From assembly GCA_964556565.1 (NCBI GenBank), contig CAZKWF010000039.1:1-6661 (forward strand): a stretch of DNA of 6,661 nt, read 5' to 3'. Positions 5,760 to 6,661 of this stretch are shown piece by piece. The translations under genes were made by a program, and so were the position numbers. Each line of letters begins with the position of its first letter. Position 1 is the stretch's first letter. Source of the DNA: SOJZ01 sp964556565 (GTDB lineage: Archaea > Thermoproteota > Bathyarchaeia > Bathyarchaeales > Bathyarchaeaceae). Under the pieces are notes generated by a model. It did no database searches, was not told the DNA's origin, and was given only the letters and a program-made list of their open reading frames with translations.

Positions 5760-6305
5760 ATGAGAATAGTGGTTTTGCGTGTTGGGCGTGTAGACGTAGG
5801 GGTTGTGAGGAGTGTTCAAGTTGGTTTGTGTGAGGTTTTTTCTGGAGCTGTTTGTGAAGTTTTTGAGCAGTTGATGGTGATCCCTCGAGATGCGTATAAT
5901 GTGGCTAGATGTCAGTTTCTTTCTAGTGGTATTTTGTCGAGGATTTGGGAGTATGCTGGATCACCTGGGGTTGATAGAGTTTTGGGGGTAACTGATGTGG
6001 ATCTTTATGTGCCTCGGTTGAATTTTGTTTTTGGAGAAGCGGAATGTCCTGGAAGAGTTGCTATAATATCATTGTGTAGACTTAGATCTGAGTTTTATGG
6101 AGATTCGTCGGATAGGGGACTTTTGATTGAGCGTTCTGTTAAGGAGGCTGTTCATGAGGTTGGGCATACGTTGGGATTAGTGCATTGTCAAGATCCTTTG
6201 TGTGTCATGTTTTTTTCTAATTCTATTGATGATACTGACTGTAAGAGATCTGTTTTTTGTGAAAAGTGTGACTGCTTGGTTGTAGAACGTTTGAAACGAG
6301 TATGA
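5760..6305 (+). CDS. amzA: Archaemetzincin, zinc-dependent metalloprotease
   Basis: A 181-residue protein, normal for the family. The signature is complete: HEVGHTLGLVHC (zinc ligands H132, H136 and H142, catalytic base E133), then C148-V-M150 (the Met-turn region), and the family-specific second zinc site formed by C143, C148, C167 and C170 (HC, x4, C, then FCEKC). This separates archaemetzincins from other metzincins. No signal peptide or membrane segment is seen, so it is likely a cytoplasmic peptidase; the natural substrate of the archaeal enzymes is not known to me. The ATG at 5760 is chosen because GGGAG lies 6 bases upstream and the protein then begins MRIVVLRVG, as expected. An earlier in-frame ATG at 5736 lies inside the preceding gene. 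It is 11 bases downstream of the aCPSF2-like stop, so the two are almost surely co-transcribed. Confidence 0.94.
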   Translation: MRIVVLRVGRVDVGVVRSVQVGLCEVFSGAVCEVFEQLMVIPRDAYNVARCQFLSSGILSRIWEYAGSPGVDRVLGVTDVDLYVPRLNFVFGEAECPGRVAIISLCRLRSEFYGDSSDRGLLIERSVKEAVHEVGHTLGLVHCQDPLCVMFFSNSIDDTDCKRSVFCEKCDCLVVERLKRV

Positions 6306-6386
6306 GCTTTATTATAGTTTTTGTGTGTGGTTTGTTGTGTTTTAGATGCGTTGGTTTGGATTGCGTTTTTCTTCACATTATTTGTG

Positions 6387-6459
6387 TCTCTCTCTCTTTA
6401 GACCCCCCCTATAATTTTTTTTAAAGGTTTCTCATTCTCTCTCTTTATAGACCCCCCTA
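6387..6459. repeat. Imperfect direct repeat: CT-tract, TTTA(TA), GAC6-7TA
   Basis: Copy 1 (about 6387-6411) has an alternating CT tract, then TTTA, GA, seven C and TA. Copy 2 (about 6436-6459) has CTCTCTCTTTATA, GA, six C and TA. They differ by a TA insertion and one C and start about 49 bases apart. The origin is unclear: a local duplication or two copies of a protein- or RNA-binding motif. Confidence 0.5.
6415..6422 (+). terminator. T8 run, likely terminator of the aCPSF2/archaemetzincin operon
   Basis: Eight consecutive T on the non-template strand, 110 bases after the archaemetzincin stop and right after a C7 run. Archaeal RNA polymerases terminate at such U-tracts without needing a strong hairpin. 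A second, weaker T6 run lies at 6514-6519. Confidence 0.5.
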
Positions 6460-6476
6460 CCTAGGGGGGAGGGGTC
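6450..6476. repeat. C6/G6 inverted repeat (GC-rich hairpin)
   Basis: Arms CCCCCCTA (6452-6459) and TAGGGGGG (6462-6469) are perfect complements; with a realistic loop (ACCT) the stem is 7 pairs, six of them G-C. A competing pairing uses GACCCC (6450-6455) with GGGGTC (6471-6476). The left arm is the C-run of repeat copy 2. It may act as a backup terminator or transcript-end stabiliser, or block read-through towards the downstream promoter. Confidence 0.5.
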
Positions 6477-6613
6477 ATAGACTTGCCTCCCAGAATTCGT
6501 CCCAGGGATTTCCCTTTTTTAGTTTTCCATATATACTCTATCAAGGACTTAAAGTAACAATTAATGAAGGATTGCTTAATCTTAACCGTTTTTCCCTCGT
6601 TCTCTATTGACAA

Positions 6614-6624
6614 GCTTTATAAAT
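6614..6624 (+). promoter_or_regulatory. Strong archaeal TATA box for a gene beyond the right edge
   Basis: The plus strand reads CTTTATAAATA, close to the ideal archaeal TATA box, preceded by the purine-containing AAG of a possible BRE. Transcription would start near 6645, within the window's last 20 bases. No start codon or recognisable RNA follows before the edge, so the product (protein or stable RNA) cannot be told. Confidence 0.6.
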
Positions 6625-6661
6625 AAGGCATGGGGTGCAACCAAAGGGGAAATAGAAGAGA

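Larger units (their letters stand above)
6306..6661. other. Gene-free stretch after the aCPSF2/archaemetzincin operon
   Basis: No convincing ORF, tRNA or rRNA was seen on either strand. The first 75 bases are T/G-rich with several T5 runs. The middle holds the T8 terminator, the duplicated pyrimidine/C-run motif and the C6/G6 dyad, described separately. Bases about 6480-6600 show nothing I can name apart from a T6 run at 6514-6519. The end carries a TATA box facing right. Confidence 0.6.

Noticed and set aside
6387..6459. CRISPR array from the repeated CT/C-run motif
   Set aside because: Only two imperfect, low-complexity copies exist, with no further repeat-spacer units and no cas genes in the window.
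6403..6474. G-quadruplex or i-motif from the C/G runs
   Set aside because: Only two runs of three or more G occur near one another on either strand in this stretch, fewer than the four needed for an intramolecular quadruplex.
6306..6661. Attachment site or tRNA that could mark an integrated element
   Set aside because: No tRNA-like cloverleaf and no matching repeat elsewhere in the window could be found by eye, and no integrase gene is present.

Overview
The window looks like a stretch of a moderately AT-rich archaeal chromosome. The evidence is an archaeal CPSF2-type beta-CASP nuclease next to an archaemetzincin, TATA-box (not -35/-10) promoters, GGAGGTGA-type ribosome binding sites in front of ATG and TTG starts, and T-run terminators. 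The gene set is compatible with the Bathyarchaeia or a related Thermoproteota group, but that placement is an inference.

Layout, left to right. (1) Positions 1-2405, minus strand: a three-gene cassette transcribed leftwards from a TATA box at about 2491-2496. It runs ParB/sulfiredoxin-fold protein with a C-terminal zinc-binding tail, then a radical SAM protein of the spore photoproduct lyase (SplB, COG1533) type, then the first 224 residues of a TcmP ('three-Cys-motif partner') protein that leaves the window at base 1. The TcmP reading frame is open to the edge. (2) Positions 2501-4258, minus strand: a tightly packed four-gene operon. It runs a 42-residue zinc-ribbon protein with a TTG start, a 310-residue helix-turn-helix protein with a C-terminal coiled coil (also TTG start), a 69-residue protein of unknown function joined by an ATGA overlap, and a 159-residue coiled-coil/winged-helix protein. 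(3) Positions 4259-4476: a divergent control region with three dyad-symmetric elements, one of them overlapping the likely TATA box of the rightward operon. (4) Positions 4477-6305, plus strand: an aCPSF2-like RNA-processing nuclease and an archaemetzincin protease, 11 bases apart. (5) Positions 6306-6661: no gene seen; it holds a T-run terminator, a repeated pyrimidine/C-run motif, a C6/G6 dyad, and a strong TATA box at the right edge pointing to a gene outside the window.

How the parts may work together. The cassette at 1-2405 is the most unusual part: a DNA-binding ParB-like protein, an SPL-like radical SAM enzyme that appears to lack the hydrogen-donor cysteine of true spore photoproduct lyase, and a SAM-binding-fold partner. 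This fits a DNA modification, repair or defence module, but no function can be assigned from sequence alone. Its coding strand is A/G-rich, whereas the HTH, aCPSF2 and archaemetzincin genes have G/T-rich coding strands, which hints that the cassette has a separate origin. No integrase, tRNA or attachment site was seen inside the window.
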